Notes: generated by a model from the sequence alone, not told the origin. Numbered from the stretch's first letter, positions 1 to 9,212 are shown. The stretch: DNA of 53,705 nucleotides from an uncultured Eggerthellaceae bacterium (GCA_910585565.1 CAJUFC010000143.1:1-53705), one strand, 5' to 3'. A program made the numbers and translations.

Positions 1-48
1 CAACCCACTGATTACAAATCAGTTGCTCTACCGTTGAGCCACGCTGGC
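1..48 (-). tRNA. tRNA-Thr (anticodon TGT), 3' part outside the window
   Basis: On the minus strand, the 5' half of a tRNA is visible. The 7-nt acceptor strand GCCAGCG starts at 48. A D-arm follows with stem GCTC/GAGC, then an anticodon stem ACTGA/TCAGT closing a 7-nt loop TTTGTAA. The loop places TGT at positions 34-36, so it decodes ACA (Thr). The variable loop, T-arm and 3' acceptor strand lie beyond base 1. The isotype comes from the anticodon only. Confidence 0.9.
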
Positions 49-164
49 ATAGGTGAGCGCTCAAGAGCGCTCGGCTATTTTACGACAAACGAGGCGATTC
101 GTCCAAGACCGTGCGCCCACGTGCTCGCCTGCTCGCACTCCCCCGCGCGCCCACCTGCGCGCAC

Positions 165-1112
165 CTATGCGAAATCGGGGATGAAGCTCTCTTGGCACGT
201 GTCTCCTGCCTGCCAGAAGTAGTCTTCCGCGCCGAGGGCGTCCGCATAGCAGAGCAGCTGTTCGTACTCTTCGTCGCTCACGCGCTCGCCCAGCTCCGGA
301 TGGCGCGCGAGCACCGCTTGCGCAGACGCATCCCCCGCTTCGGCAGCGCGCGCCACGACCGGCGTGTATTGGTTCATGATGGACAGGCGAACGGCATCGC
401 CATAGCGCTCGCACAAGATCCTGATCACCTCGCGCGAGTCGTCCCCGTGACCAGGAATGAGCATGTGCCGCACGATGACGCCGCGCGTCATGCGCTCCAC
501 CCCGTCAACGTCGTCATAGGTCGGCTCGCCCACCAGGCGCACCATCTCGTCAAGTGCGGCCAAAGCAACCATCGGATAGTCACGCGCCCCAGACAGCTCC
601 CGGGCGAGCGCCCCATCGGCGTACTTGAAGTCGGTCAGATAGACGTCGACAACGCCCTCGTTGTCCCGCACCGCCGACACTGTCTCATACCCGCTGGTGT
701 TCCAGACGACCGGCAGGCGCATCCCGCGCTCTCGCGCCAGACAGACGGCTTCGCGCACAAGCGGCGCATAGTGCGTCGGCGTCACCAGATTGACGTTCAT
801 GGCCCCTTGCCGCTCGAGCTCCGAGCACATCCGCGCCACCTCATCGACGCTCGCCACGCGCCCTGCCTCGGTATCCCGGCGCGAGATCGCCGCATTCTGG
901 CAATAGGCGCACCCGAGCGTGCAATGCGCGAAGAATATCGTGCCGCTTCCCGCCTCGCCGCTGATCGGCGGCTCCTCCCAGAAGTGAAGCGCCGCGCGCG
1001 AGACGCGCATCGCATCATGCGCCCCGCACACGCCGCGTGCGCCTGCCGTGCGATCGACGCCGCACCGATGCGGGCAGAGCCTGCACGCGCGAAAGGAATC
1101 GTCACTCGGCAT
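165..1112 (-). CDS. Radical SAM protein, pyruvate formate-lyase-activating-enzyme-like (COG1313 type)
   Basis: A 315-aa radical SAM protein. The canonical CX3CX2C motif binding the SAM-coordinating 4Fe-4S cluster is at C64, C68 and C71 (CTLGCAYCQN). An N-terminal cysteine cluster (C10, C13, C17, C29) is typical of this group and may bind an extra Fe-S cluster or zinc. Family members are annotated as PFL-activating-like, but most have no known substrate, and no glycyl-radical enzyme is encoded nearby. It is the last gene of the long minus-strand operon, 23 bases after the preceding stop. The start at 1112 has a GGAG-type RBS upstream. Family is sure; substrate is unknown. Confidence 0.85.
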   Translation of the reverse strand: MPSDDSFRACRLCPHRCGVDRTAGARGVCGAHDAMRVSRAALHFWEEPPISGEAGSGTIFFAHCTLGCAYCQNAAISRRDTEAGRVASVDEVARMCSELERQGAMNVNLVTPTHYAPLVREAVCLARERGMRLPVVWNTSGYETVSAVRDNEGVVDVYLTDFKYADGALARELSGARDYPMVALAALDEMVRLVGEPTYDDVDGVERMTRGVIVRHMLIPGHGDDSREVIRILCERYGDAVRLSIMNQYTPVVARAAEAGDASAQAVLARHPELGERVSDEEYEQLLCYADALGAEDYFWQAGDTCQESFIPDFA

Positions 1113-1135
1113 CGCGACAGCCGCTCCCGAGCGCC

Positions 1136-2113
1136 TTAGTTCACCGAATAGCCGAAGCCCGAACCGAACTCGTCATCGTCGTCATAGCCGTCGAAGCCAA
1201 GCTCGTCCGGGTCGATGGCGTCAGGGTCGTCATGGGCATGGGCATGCCCATCGCCATACAGTTGCTCAGCGCGCCTCCAATTGAGGCCGTGGGCATCCTC
1301 GCCCTCTCTCTCGCCCGCAAAGACGAGAGCCAAGGCGGCTGGCGACAGGTCTGCGCCTCCGACAACGGCCAAAAGCTCGAACAGATGAAATGCCGCCTCG
1401 GTCTGCGGCAGAATCATGTCGTAGTCGTCAGCCATCATCATGGCCGCCGACAAATCAGCAAGCAGCATCTCGACCGTATAGGACCCTTCGTATCGCTCCT
1501 CCTTGACGGCCTCCATCACGAAGAACGCCTCTGGAGACGTGGCGTCAGGCGTCATTCCCTTCACGTCAAGCGAAGAAACCGAATCGAGACATGCCTGGTG
1601 CAGCGACAGCACCTCAACGCTTGCCACCATCTCGGCTGTGGTCTGTATCGTGTTGGCCGAACGGGCGAGCTGGGCCGAGCCAGCGTCTGGAACCGTCGTG
1701 ACGTCACCGAACACGGCTTCCACAAGCGGCATTGCCCGCTCAACGGCATCCCCGTCCCCACCGACGAAGGTCGCCAGATTCACGCGCTCAAAGGCGTCAG
1801 CGGCGATCTTGTTCTTGGCGACGAGCGGAGCGGCCACCATCGCGATGTCGCTGACGGCGCACACTCCCGATATCTCGTTGGCGAGATTGGGCGTCGACGC
1901 GCTCAGGTCAATGGCAACGCATCCCGGCGCAAGCAGCTGGGCCAGGCCGTCATCGCCGAAATAGAGCTCTTCCAGCTCGGTCATGCTCGTGCAGTACGTT
2001 ACGACGAAGTCCGCAATCTCGATTTCGCCTTCGCGGCGAAACCCTGCCTCAGACAAGCGCCCCTCAATCGCCTCGATGACGCGGGCGTGCCCCCGATATG
2101 CATACGTAGCCAT
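1136..2113 (-). CDS. 6-phosphogluconate/3-hydroxyisobutyrate dehydrogenase-like protein with degenerate NAD site
   Basis: A 325-aa protein resembling beta-hydroxyacid dehydrogenases. It has a DLSASTPNLA-type substrate-site segment (family DxSTxxP) around residue 90, and a GGDGDAVERAMPLVEAVF stretch followed by GSAQLARSAN near the normal catalytic Lys/Asn helix. Two features depart from active enzymes. The N-terminal Rossmann GxGxxG is absent: the protein begins MATYAYRGHAR. The helix that normally has Lys-Leu-xx-Asn reads QLARSAN. The C-terminus is His/Asp rich (HAHAHDDPD, then DDDDEF). It directly follows degV: the degV stop TAG touches this ATG. It may be a non-catalytic or differently liganded member. 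Confidence 0.7.
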   Translation of the reverse strand: MATYAYRGHARVIEAIEGRLSEAGFRREGEIEIADFVVTYCTSMTELEELYFGDDGLAQLLAPGCVAIDLSASTPNLANEISGVCAVSDIAMVAAPLVAKNKIAADAFERVNLATFVGGDGDAVERAMPLVEAVFGDVTTVPDAGSAQLARSANTIQTTAEMVASVEVLSLHQACLDSVSSLDVKGMTPDATSPEAFFVMEAVKEERYEGSYTVEMLLADLSAAMMMADDYDMILPQTEAAFHLFELLAVVGGADLSPAALALVFAGEREGEDAHGLNWRRAEQLYGDGHAHAHDDPDAIDPDELGFDGYDDDDEFGSGFGYSVN

Positions 2114-3046
2114 CTACTTCGCTCCCTTGATGCGCTTCGCGATGCGGTCTGCCACCGACAGGCTCTCGCGCTTGTCTGCGCCCCAGAACGCGACGGCCAC
2201 CATGCCCGGACCGACATGAGACCCGATGACCGGCCCGATGGACGACTCGATGAAGATCAGTCCGTCGTCAAGCTTCTGCAGGCCCTCCTTCAGCCGCTGC
2301 ATGTCCTTAGGGCAATCCGCGTTCCCCAGGAAGGCATAGCGCGAGCCACCCGCCTCGTCGGCATGCCTCTCGAAATAGTCGATGAGCTGCTTGATGCCTT
2401 TCTTGCGCCCGCGCGCCACCCCCACAAGCTGCAGCTTGCCCTCCGTATCGATCGACAGCAGCGGCTTCACGTCGAGCGCCGCGCCTGCCGCTGCCACACT
2501 GCTCGGAATGCGCCCGCCGCGCTTGAGCGTCTCGAGGTCTTCCACCATGAACTCGCAGTCGACGAAGAAGCGCGCCTCTTCGGCCCACTCGGCCAGCTCC
2601 TTTGCGGTGGCGCCACGCTCCCATTGGCTGATCGCCTCGAAGACGAGAAAGCCCTCGGCCACGGATGCCAGCAGCGTGTCCACGACGTACAGCTCGAAGC
2701 CGGGGTACTCCTCCACGATGCGGTCGCGCACGAGCATCGCGGCGTCATAGCTGCCCGAAAGCCCGCTCGTGAACGACAGGTACACCGTCGGCGTGCCAGC
2801 CTCGGCAGCCGAACGGAACGTCTCCTCGATGACGGGAATCGACAGCTGCGCGGTCGAGGGCTCTTTGCCCTTGCGCATGCCGTCGTAGAACTCCTTGGCC
2901 GTGACCGACTGGAACAAATCGTCTTCGAACGTCCCGTTATCGATGATGTAGGGGAACCGCAATAGCGTGATGCCCGGCTGGTCTACCAGCTCCGTTGGCA
3001 CGTCGGAGCACGAATCGACTATCAGATGACACTGGTCGTTTGGCAT
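2114..3046 (-). CDS. DegV family fatty-acid-binding protein
   Basis: A 310-aa DegV/FakB-type protein. It shows the N-terminal IVDSCSDVP strand-loop, the TAQLSIP substrate-binding segment and SFTSGLSGSYDAA, all characteristic of the family. DegV proteins bind a fatty acid and, where studied (FakB), present it to a kinase for phospholipid synthesis; no fakA kinase is seen in the window. The start at 3046 follows AGAAAGGCG. It sits between pncB and the dehydrogenase-like gene in the same operon. Family assignment is firm; the ligand is inferred from the family. Confidence 0.92.
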   Translation of the reverse strand: MPNDQCHLIVDSCSDVPTELVDQPGITLLRFPYIIDNGTFEDDLFQSVTAKEFYDGMRKGKEPSTAQLSIPVIEETFRSAAEAGTPTVYLSFTSGLSGSYDAAMLVRDRIVEEYPGFELYVVDTLLASVAEGFLVFEAISQWERGATAKELAEWAEEARFFVDCEFMVEDLETLKRGGRIPSSVAAAGAALDVKPLLSIDTEGKLQLVGVARGRKKGIKQLIDYFERHADEAGGSRYAFLGNADCPKDMQRLKEGLQKLDDGLIFIESSIGPVIGSHVGPGMVAVAFWGADKRESLSVADRIAKRIKGAK

Positions 3047-3080
3047 GATGCGCCTTTCTGTTCGCTTTCTTTGTGGCTCT

Positions 3081-4532
3081 CTATTCGTAATGCCTCATGT
3101 GCGAGACGAGCTCGTTTCGCACGTCGAAGAGATTGCGATCGAAGCCGACGGGGTACGTGTGCGGGTTGAGCATGCGCAGCTGCGTCTCGTCCAGCTCGGC
3201 AAGCCCCGCCCTCGCGCGCGAGCGCGCCTCCATGGCGCTCGATAGCTCGCTGGCAAGCGGAGTGCCGCCCTTCACGAGCGGCACGAGCAGATCCTCGTGG
3301 CGGCGCCCCTTCAGGCACTTCCGCCTGAGCGCGTCGACCGGGTCCACGATGACCTCCTCGTCGTCGCACCCGAGATTCACGTCATACACCATGTCTCCGG
3401 CCAGCTTGCCGTCCTCGCCGAAGTAGCGGCGCACGTTCAAGACGCCCGGAATCGTCGTCTTTGCCACCGACTCGGACACCTTGATGGTGCTCGACCACGG
3501 CGCCTCGTCGTTCGGACGCACGGCCGACAGCTTGTAGACGCCGCCGAGCGTTGGCTGGTCATAGGCCGTAGCCAGCTTGGTGCCCACGCCCCACGCCGTC
3601 ACCGGCGAGCCCTCGGCCAAAATCGACTTGATGGTGTACTCGTCTAGGTCGTTCGACAGCACGATGCCCGTGTCGGTCAGGCCCGCCGCATCCAGCATGC
3701 GCCGCGCCATCTTGGAAAGCCACGACAAATCGCCCGAATCGATGCGGATGGCAGCCAGGTGCTCCCCGCGCTCGCGCATCTCGAGCCCCACGGTGATGGC
3801 GTTTTTCACGCCCTGCTCGACGTCATAGGTGTCCACCAGCAGCGTGCAGTTGGTCGGAAAGAGCCGCGCGTATTCGCGAAATGCCGCCAGCTCGTCCCCG
3901 AACGACATGACCCACGAATGCGCATGCGTGCCCGACACGGGTATGTCGAACAGCTTGCCTGCGAGCACGTTGGACGTGGACGCGCATCCGCCCACGATGG
4001 CGGCACGCGACGCCCAGTTGCCGCCGAGCCCCTGGGCGCGTCGCAACCCGAACTCGGCGACCGGCGCGCCCTTGGCGGCTTGGCAGACGCGCGCCGCCTT
4101 GGTGGCGATGAGCGTCTGGAAGTTGATGCAATTGAGCAGGGCCGTCTCGATGAGCTGGCACTGCATGATCGGCCCTTGCACGCGCACGATGGGCTCGTTG
4201 GGAAAGACGACCGTACCCTCGCGCACCGCGTCGATGTCCACCACAAGGCGCATCTGGCGCAGGTAGTCGAGAAAGTCCGCGTCAAAGAGGCGGCCGCCGC
4301 CCGGAGCGTCCAAAGACGCCAGGTAGGCGACATCGTCGTCGGTGAACTCGTAGCGCTCGACGATCTCGGCCAGCTGCGCCATGCCACATGCGATCGCATA
4401 CCCTCCGTGAAACGGATAGTCGCGAAAGTGCATCGTAAACGTCGCCTGCTTGCACGCCCCTGACAGCTTCCAATAGCCCTGAGCCATCGTCAGCTGATAG
4501 AGGTCGGTGAACAGCGCCCAGTCCTGCGTCAT
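3081..4532 (-). CDS. pncB: Nicotinate phosphoribosyltransferase
   Basis: A 483-aa enzyme that makes nicotinate mononucleotide from nicotinate and PRPP in the NAD salvage pathway, in the cytoplasm. The N-terminus FTDLYQLTMAQGYW, the EFGLRRAQG segment, and SGTHAHSWVMSFGDE, which holds the phosphorylatable active-site histidine, are all family signatures. Length is normal for the family. The ATG overlaps the upstream stop as ATGA and is preceded by GGAGG, indicating translational coupling to the PSP1 gene. A second NAD(P)-related gene, nnrD, lies at 35268. Confidence 0.95.
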   Translation of the reverse strand: MTQDWALFTDLYQLTMAQGYWKLSGACKQATFTMHFRDYPFHGGYAIACGMAQLAEIVERYEFTDDDVAYLASLDAPGGGRLFDADFLDYLRQMRLVVDIDAVREGTVVFPNEPIVRVQGPIMQCQLIETALLNCINFQTLIATKAARVCQAAKGAPVAEFGLRRAQGLGGNWASRAAIVGGCASTSNVLAGKLFDIPVSGTHAHSWVMSFGDELAAFREYARLFPTNCTLLVDTYDVEQGVKNAITVGLEMRERGEHLAAIRIDSGDLSWLSKMARRMLDAAGLTDTGIVLSNDLDEYTIKSILAEGSPVTAWGVGTKLATAYDQPTLGGVYKLSAVRPNDEAPWSSTIKVSESVAKTTIPGVLNVRRYFGEDGKLAGDMVYDVNLGCDDEEVIVDPVDALRRKCLKGRRHEDLLVPLVKGGTPLASELSSAMEARSRARAGLAELDETQLRMLNPHTYPVGFDRNLFDVRNELVSHMRHYE

Positions 4533-6112
4533 TGCTGGCCTCCGTCAGGGCGTGGCGGCTGTCCGGCGCCGCTTTGGCTCGCGCCCTGTGCGCCCTGTGC
4601 GCCCGACGACTTGCGGCGACGCCTCCTGCGCCGTCCCGAGCCGTTGCCGCCCTTGCCGCCGCCCGACGATGACGCATCCGCGCCGTCTGCCTTCGGGCCA
4701 CGCGCGGCGTCCTCGTGAGACAGGCCCGACGACTTGTGTCCGGGGCGCAGCTTGCCCTGCGCGTCGGGCTTGCCTTGCTTGCCCTGGCGCTTGTCGGCGC
4801 CACCCTTGCTAGATGAGCCCTTCTGGCCGTTCCCGCCCTGAGAAGCAGCCGCCTTGCCGGCGCCGAGCCGGCCTTTGCCGCCGCGGGAAGACCGGCGCTT
4901 CGAGCGCTTGCCCGACTCGCCTGCCTGGCCGCCCTTCGAAGGGGAGCCCGCGGGCGTCACCGTCGTCTCCTTCTCGCCTTCTGCCTTGATCTTCGTCGAG
5001 CGCCTGCGCGACTTGCGCTTGCCGTCCTCGGCGCTCGCGTCGGTGCCGCCCGAGCCATGCGAGCGGTTGCGGTGCTTGTCGCCCGCCTCGCCGCCCGAGC
5101 CGCCCGAGCCGCGCCGGCGGCGCTTGCCGCCCGAGCCGTCCCCGTCGCCCGAGTCGTGATGCACGGCTTTGGCCGAGCCCAGCTTGTCTTCGCCTGTGAA
5201 CTTTGGCAGCTGGAACAGGTTCACCGTCTCGAATATGGCTTGCTCGGCCTCGAGCACGGCGGCCTCCCATTGCTCGGGGTCCACCACCGCGAACTTGTGG
5301 TCGTCCTTGGGGTACGAAAATGCCGCGAGCGGCAGCTTCACCGGCTTCTCGTCGCCCACCTTCACGCCCACCAGCTCGCGCGGGACATCCAGCTCGACGA
5401 CGCGCCCTTCGCCCGCCGGCGTCTCGATGCGTGCATCCAGTCGCGGCGCCTTGGATTTGAACTCCTTGTAGGCTGCGTTCTCGTACCGCAAGCAGCACAT
5501 GAGGCGCCCGCATAAGCCCGATATCTTTTGTGGGTTGAGCGAGAGGTCCTGGTCTTTGGCCATGCGAATCGACACCGGCTTGAACTCGCCGCCCAGCCTC
5601 TTGCAGCAGACGATCTGCCCGCAGTGCGCGATGCCGCCGACGATGCGCGCCTCGTCGCGCACGCCGATCTGGCGCATGTCGATGCGCACGTGGAACTCTG
5701 ATGCCAGCTTGCGCACGAGGTCGCGAAAGTCGATGCGATCTTCGGCCTCGAAGTAGAAGATCGCCTTGTCGCCGTCGAGCATGTACTCGACCGACACGGG
5801 ATGCATCTCCTCGTTCGTCTCGCGCGCGAGCCGGCGAAAGACCGGCATGGCCTCAGCAGCCAGCCGCTCCATCTCCTCGGACTTGCGCACGTCTTCTTCG
5901 GTCGCGATGCGCTCGACCGGCATCAGCGGAGACTTGAGCTTTTCTATCTCCTCGTCTGCCACCTCGATGATGTCGTTTGCCATGACGCCGAGTTCCAGCC
6001 CGCGCGTCGTCTGCACGACCACCTTGTCGCGCGCATGGGCATCTATCTCTCCGGGATCGAACCACAGCGTCTTTATGTTGTAGGGTAGGTTAACGGGTGC
6101 GACTTTGTGCAT
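4529..6112 (-). CDS. PSP1/YaaT-type stage 0 sporulation-like protein with long basic low-complexity tail
   Basis: 527 aa from the ATG at 6112, which has AGAAAGG in front and matches the family N-terminus (MHKVAPVNLPYN). The PSP1 core spans about residues 1-300. It includes the Cys-rich signature HCGQIVCC and, about 30 residues later, SGLCGRLMCCLRYE. In Bacillus, YaaT is part of the Y-complex with YlbF/YmcA, acting on RNase Y. As is usual in many bacteria, it lies next to holB and tmk. Residues from about 340 to the end are Gly/Ser/Lys/Arg rich with RRRR runs and probably disordered, suggesting nucleic-acid contact. The start overlaps the end of holB by 23 bases. The longer upstream reading frame is unlikely. 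Confidence 0.85.
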   Translation of the reverse strand: MHKVAPVNLPYNIKTLWFDPGEIDAHARDKVVVQTTRGLELGVMANDIIEVADEEIEKLKSPLMPVERIATEEDVRKSEEMERLAAEAMPVFRRLARETNEEMHPVSVEYMLDGDKAIFYFEAEDRIDFRDLVRKLASEFHVRIDMRQIGVRDEARIVGGIAHCGQIVCCKRLGGEFKPVSIRMAKDQDLSLNPQKISGLCGRLMCCLRYENAAYKEFKSKAPRLDARIETPAGEGRVVELDVPRELVGVKVGDEKPVKLPLAAFSYPKDDHKFAVVDPEQWEAAVLEAEQAIFETVNLFQLPKFTGEDKLGSAKAVHHDSGDGDGSGGKRRRRGSGGSGGEAGDKHRNRSHGSGGTDASAEDGKRKSRRRSTKIKAEGEKETTVTPAGSPSKGGQAGESGKRSKRRSSRGGKGRLGAGKAAASQGGNGQKGSSSKGGADKRQGKQGKPDAQGKLRPGHKSSGLSHEDAARGPKADGADASSSGGGKGGNGSGRRRRRRRKSSGAQGAQGASQSGAGQPPRPDGGQQ

Positions 6113-7259
6113 CGAACACCTTTCTGACTTTGAACAGGACAACGTCCATGCATGTTTCTGGTGAGACATTATAGTCAAGCGACTTTTTCGCGTCCTCGAC
6201 TGCACGCAACGCGCACGACAAAGACGCCTCGTCCGCAATCGCCGCCAAGGCGCCTATGGCGGCCGCAGCGTCGGTGTTCACGACGAGCTCGGGCGTGCCG
6301 GCGCACATCATCTCGACGTCTCGCAGCACCGACGAGATGACCGAAAGCGACTGCTTCATGTATTCCGACGCCCCCGCAGACAGGCGGCGCTTGTTGTTCT
6401 CCTCGATCTGGCGGATGGCCGACTTCGCCAGGAAGTCCTGGTTTTTGGCCAGCTCTTCCTCCTGCTGGGCGCGCAGCGTGTCGAGCGGCGCCTTGGAGTC
6501 CTCGACAATCTTGCGGGCCGCGACGAGAATCTGCCAGTCGTCCATCGCGTCGATGCCAGACAGCATCTTGATGAGCTCGCCCCGGAAAAACGTGCGCTCG
6601 TTGCCAGGGGCACGCAGAAACGCGATGGCCTTCGAGATGGAGCCCGAGCATGCCTCCATGGCTTGGCGAGCCTGCTCAGGCGAGGCCCCCGTGTTCTGGC
6701 TGATGATGCCAGCAGCCTCGGTCGGCGGGATGTGCCGAAACGGCACGATCTGGCAGCGCGAGACGATCGTGGGCAAAACGCTCTCGCGCGTCCGGCCCAG
6801 CAAGATGAGCACGACATCGTCAGGCGGCTCTTCCAGCGTCTTGAGAAACGCATTCGCCGCCGCCCGGTTCAGCATGTCCACGCGATCGATGATGTACACC
6901 TTGCGGTGCGCCTGGATGGGCGCCAGCGCCACGTCGGCCACGATGTCGCGTATCTGCTCGACCAGATAGCCGTTGGCGCCGCCCGGCTGATAGTAATGGA
7001 TGTCGGGATGCGTGCGCCGCTTGGCGCGCGTGCAGTTCTCGCAGGCGCCACACATGCCGCCCCGCGGCCCGCTTGCCCCCTTCGGGCAGATGAGCGCCTG
7101 CGCCAGCGCAAACGCCGCCTGCGTCTTGTTCGAGCCGGCAGGCCCCGCAAACAGGTACGCGTGCGTCACGCGGTCGGCGATGACCGACCCGCGCAGGAAG
7201 TCGCGCACCTGCGGCTGGCCCAGTATGTTGTTGAACGCGTCAGCCATCTTGGCCGTCAT
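6090..7259 (-). CDS. holB: DNA polymerase III delta' subunit
   Basis: A 389-aa clamp-loader subunit. It contains a Walker-A-like loop in FAGPAGSNKTQ, a zinc-binding CGACENC module, the DVHxY-like HPDIHYY segment and the sensor motif AFLKTLEEPP, all typical of DnaX/HolB AAA+ proteins. It follows tmk with an overlapping start, the normal arrangement. The start is uncertain between 7259 (MTAKMADAF) and 7247 (MADAFNN); the latter matches the conserved N-terminus better, but neither has a strong RBS. An in-frame extension to 7361 is rejected as Arg-rich tmk shadow. The acting complex is the replisome. Confidence 0.9.
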   Translation of the reverse strand: MTAKMADAFNNILGQPQVRDFLRGSVIADRVTHAYLFAGPAGSNKTQAAFALAQALICPKGASGPRGGMCGACENCTRAKRRTHPDIHYYQPGGANGYLVEQIRDIVADVALAPIQAHRKVYIIDRVDMLNRAAANAFLKTLEEPPDDVVLILLGRTRESVLPTIVSRCQIVPFRHIPPTEAAGIISQNTGASPEQARQAMEACSGSISKAIAFLRAPGNERTFFRGELIKMLSGIDAMDDWQILVAARKIVEDSKAPLDTLRAQQEEELAKNQDFLAKSAIRQIEENNKRRLSAGASEYMKQSLSVISSVLRDVEMMCAGTPELVVNTDAAAAIGALAAIADEASLSCALRAVEDAKKSLDYNVSPETCMDVVLFKVRKVFDAQSRTR

Positions 7260-8046
7260 CGCCTGCGGAAGCCTCAGGCGAGCCGACCGACGCCGCCTCC
7301 TTGCTCGCAGCGCTCGCATCCGCGCTCGCCTCGTCGGCAAAGATCTCGTCAGCGAAGTCAAGGTCGTCCAGCGTCACGTCCGTCAGGCACGGCAGCACGT
7401 CCATGAGGGACACGAACACGCATGCAGCCGTTGCAGCCTTGCTGCCCGACGTCGGAACGACCCGCACGCGGCCAGGGGCGCTGCTCGCGATCTTCCGGAA
7501 CGCAGCGTCCACCATGCGGTGGAACAGCGCGCCTTCTCCCTCCAGCCGGTCACTATCCCCCCGCTGCAGGATGCGCTCCTCGCGCACGGCCGGGTCTGTG
7601 CATTCGAGCAAGATGGTCGCATCCGGCTCAAGGCCATTGGCCGCAAACGCGCTGCAGCGCTCGACGAAGTCAGCGTCCAAGAAGCGCGCATACCCTTGGT
7701 ATGCCATGGTGGAATCGGTGAAGCGGTCGCACAGGACGACGGCGCCCCGCTTGAGCGCCGGCACCATCACCTCGTCGACCAGCTGAGCGCGAGCCGCCTC
7801 GTAGATCAGAAGCTCTGCCCGGGCAGAGAGGCCGTCGTTGTCCTTGTCGAGCACGATCGAGCGCAGCTCTTCCCCGATGGCAGTGCCACCGGGCTCGCGC
7901 ACGCACACGACGTCGCAACCAAGAGCTGTGAGCATCTTGGCGAGGATGGCGATGTGCGTCGTCTTGCCGCACCCGTCCCCTCCCTCGAACGTCACGAGCA
8001 CGCCAGGAGCGTTCGCTCCCGCTTTGATGTCGCGTCCAGACTGCAT
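7240..8046 (-). CDS. tmk: Thymidylate kinase
   Basis: A 268-aa kinase converting dTMP to dTDP. The P-loop FEGGDGCGKTT is at about residues 20-30, the DR(F/Y) motif in LCDRFTDSTMAYQGYAR, and the REPGGTAIGE substrate loop is present. The start at 8046 has a near-perfect AGGAGG seven bases upstream, 12 bases after the malic enzyme stop. The C-terminal 50 residues are an Ala/Asp/Glu-rich tail (ADEASADASAASKEA) not seen in the usual family length of about 210 aa. It supplies the step after ThyX, encoded at 22413. Confidence 0.94.
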   Translation of the reverse strand: MQSGRDIKAGANAPGVLVTFEGGDGCGKTTHIAILAKMLTALGCDVVCVREPGGTAIGEELRSIVLDKDNDGLSARAELLIYEAARAQLVDEVMVPALKRGAVVLCDRFTDSTMAYQGYARFLDADFVERCSAFAANGLEPDATILLECTDPAVREERILQRGDSDRLEGEGALFHRMVDAAFRKIASSAPGRVRVVPTSGSKAATAACVFVSLMDVLPCLTDVTLDDLDFADEIFADEASADASAASKEAASVGSPEASAGDDGQDG

Positions 8047-8057
8047 ACCTGCCTCCT

Positions 8058-9212
8058 TTACGCCCTTGCGCACATGCGCACAGCTTCCGCCACCGCATCA
8101 GCAACCCGCGGGTCGAAAGGATCCGGCATGACGAAGTCGCGTGACAGCTCCTCAGGCGACACGAGCGAGGCAAGCGCCTCGGCTGCCGCCAGCTTCATCG
8201 GCTCGGTGATGCGCTCGGCTCGCGCCTCAAGCGCGCCTTTAAAGATCCCCGGGAAGGCGATGACGTTGTTCACTTGGTTGGGAAAGTCCGACCGCCCCGT
8301 ACCCACCACGGCAGCCCCAGCGGCAATCGCGTCTTCGGGATAGATCTCAGGCACGGGGTTGGCCATGGCGAACACGATGGGGTTCTCGGCCATCGTCTCG
8401 ACCATCGCCCGCGTGACGACGCCCGGCGCCGACACGCCTACGAATATGTCTGCGCCCACCATCGCATCTGCCAGCGTGCCCGCCTTGTCATCGAGGTTCG
8501 TGACCTCGAGCATCGCTCGCTGCGCCTCGTTGATGCCCTCGAGCTTGGACGAGATGATGCCGCGCGAGCCGCACATGACGATGTTCTCGAACCCATAGGA
8601 GAGCAAGAGCTTGGCGATGGCGATGCCGGCAGCCCCGGCGCCGCTCATGACGACGCGGACGCTGGCGGCATCCTTGCCCACCAGCTTGAGCGAGTTGATG
8701 AGGGCCGACAGCACCACGATGGCCGTGCCGTGCTGGTCGTCATGGAACACCGGGATGTCCAGCGCGTCGTTGAGCCGCTTCTCGATCTCGAAGCAGCGCG
8801 GCGCGGATATGTCCTCGAGGTTGATGCCGCCGAACGTCGGCGCCAGCTGGATGCACGCCTTCACGATCTCGTCGGTGTCTTGGGTGTCGAGGCAGATGGG
8901 AAACGCGTTCACGTTCGCGAACGTCTTGAACAGGTCGCATTTGCCCTCCATGACGGGCATGGCGGCCAGAGGGCCGATGTTGCCCAGCCCCAAAACGGCG
9001 CTGCCGTCCGTCACGACAGCAACGGTGTTCGCCTTGAGCGTGTACTCGTAGGCCGCATCCGGGTTCTCCGCGATCACCTTGCATGGCTCGGCGACGCCGG
9101 GGGTGTAGGCCACCGCCAGGTCATGCCGCGTGCGGATGTCCATCTTGGGAGTCGTGTCCAGCTTGCCGTTCCACCGGCGGTGTGCCTCAAGCGCCTCGTG
9201 CGCGATAGTCAT
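8058..9212 (-). CDS. NAD(P)-dependent malic enzyme
   Basis: A 384-aa enzyme catalysing oxidative decarboxylation of malate to pyruvate. The short bacterial malic enzyme layout is clear: AYTPGVAEPC, the TDGSAVLGLGNIGPLAAMPVMEGK block, FHDDQHGTAIV for metal binding, and the NAD-binding GAGAAGIA. The start at 9212 gives the conserved MTIAHEALEAHRRW and has AAGGAC upstream. It is the first gene of the operon running down to 165 and is divergent from fumarase, so both malate-using activities share one 132-bp promoter region. NAD versus NADP preference is not readable. Confidence 0.93.
   Translation of the reverse strand: MTIAHEALEAHRRWNGKLDTTPKMDIRTRHDLAVAYTPGVAEPCKVIAENPDAAYEYTLKANTVAVVTDGSAVLGLGNIGPLAAMPVMEGKCDLFKTFANVNAFPICLDTQDTDEIVKACIQLAPTFGGINLEDISAPRCFEIEKRLNDALDIPVFHDDQHGTAIVVLSALINSLKLVGKDAASVRVVMSGAGAAGIAIAKLLLSYGFENIVMCGSRGIISSKLEGINEAQRAMLEVTNLDDKAGTLADAMVGADIFVGVSAPGVVTRAMVETMAENPIVFAMANPVPEIYPEDAIAAGAAVVGTGRSDFPNQVNNVIAFPGIFKGALEARAERITEPMKLAAAEALASLVSPEELSRDFVMPDPFDPRVADAVAEAVRMCARA

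Noticed and set aside
1037..2965. 642-codon plus-strand open frame across the degV region
   Set aside because: Antisense to DegV and the dehydrogenase-like protein, both of which have family signatures and RBSs.
6113..6238. 42-residue N-terminal extension of the YaaT/PSP1 protein
   Set aside because: It is encoded within holB, is Arg/Cys-rich, and the conserved N-terminus with an RBS begins at 6112.
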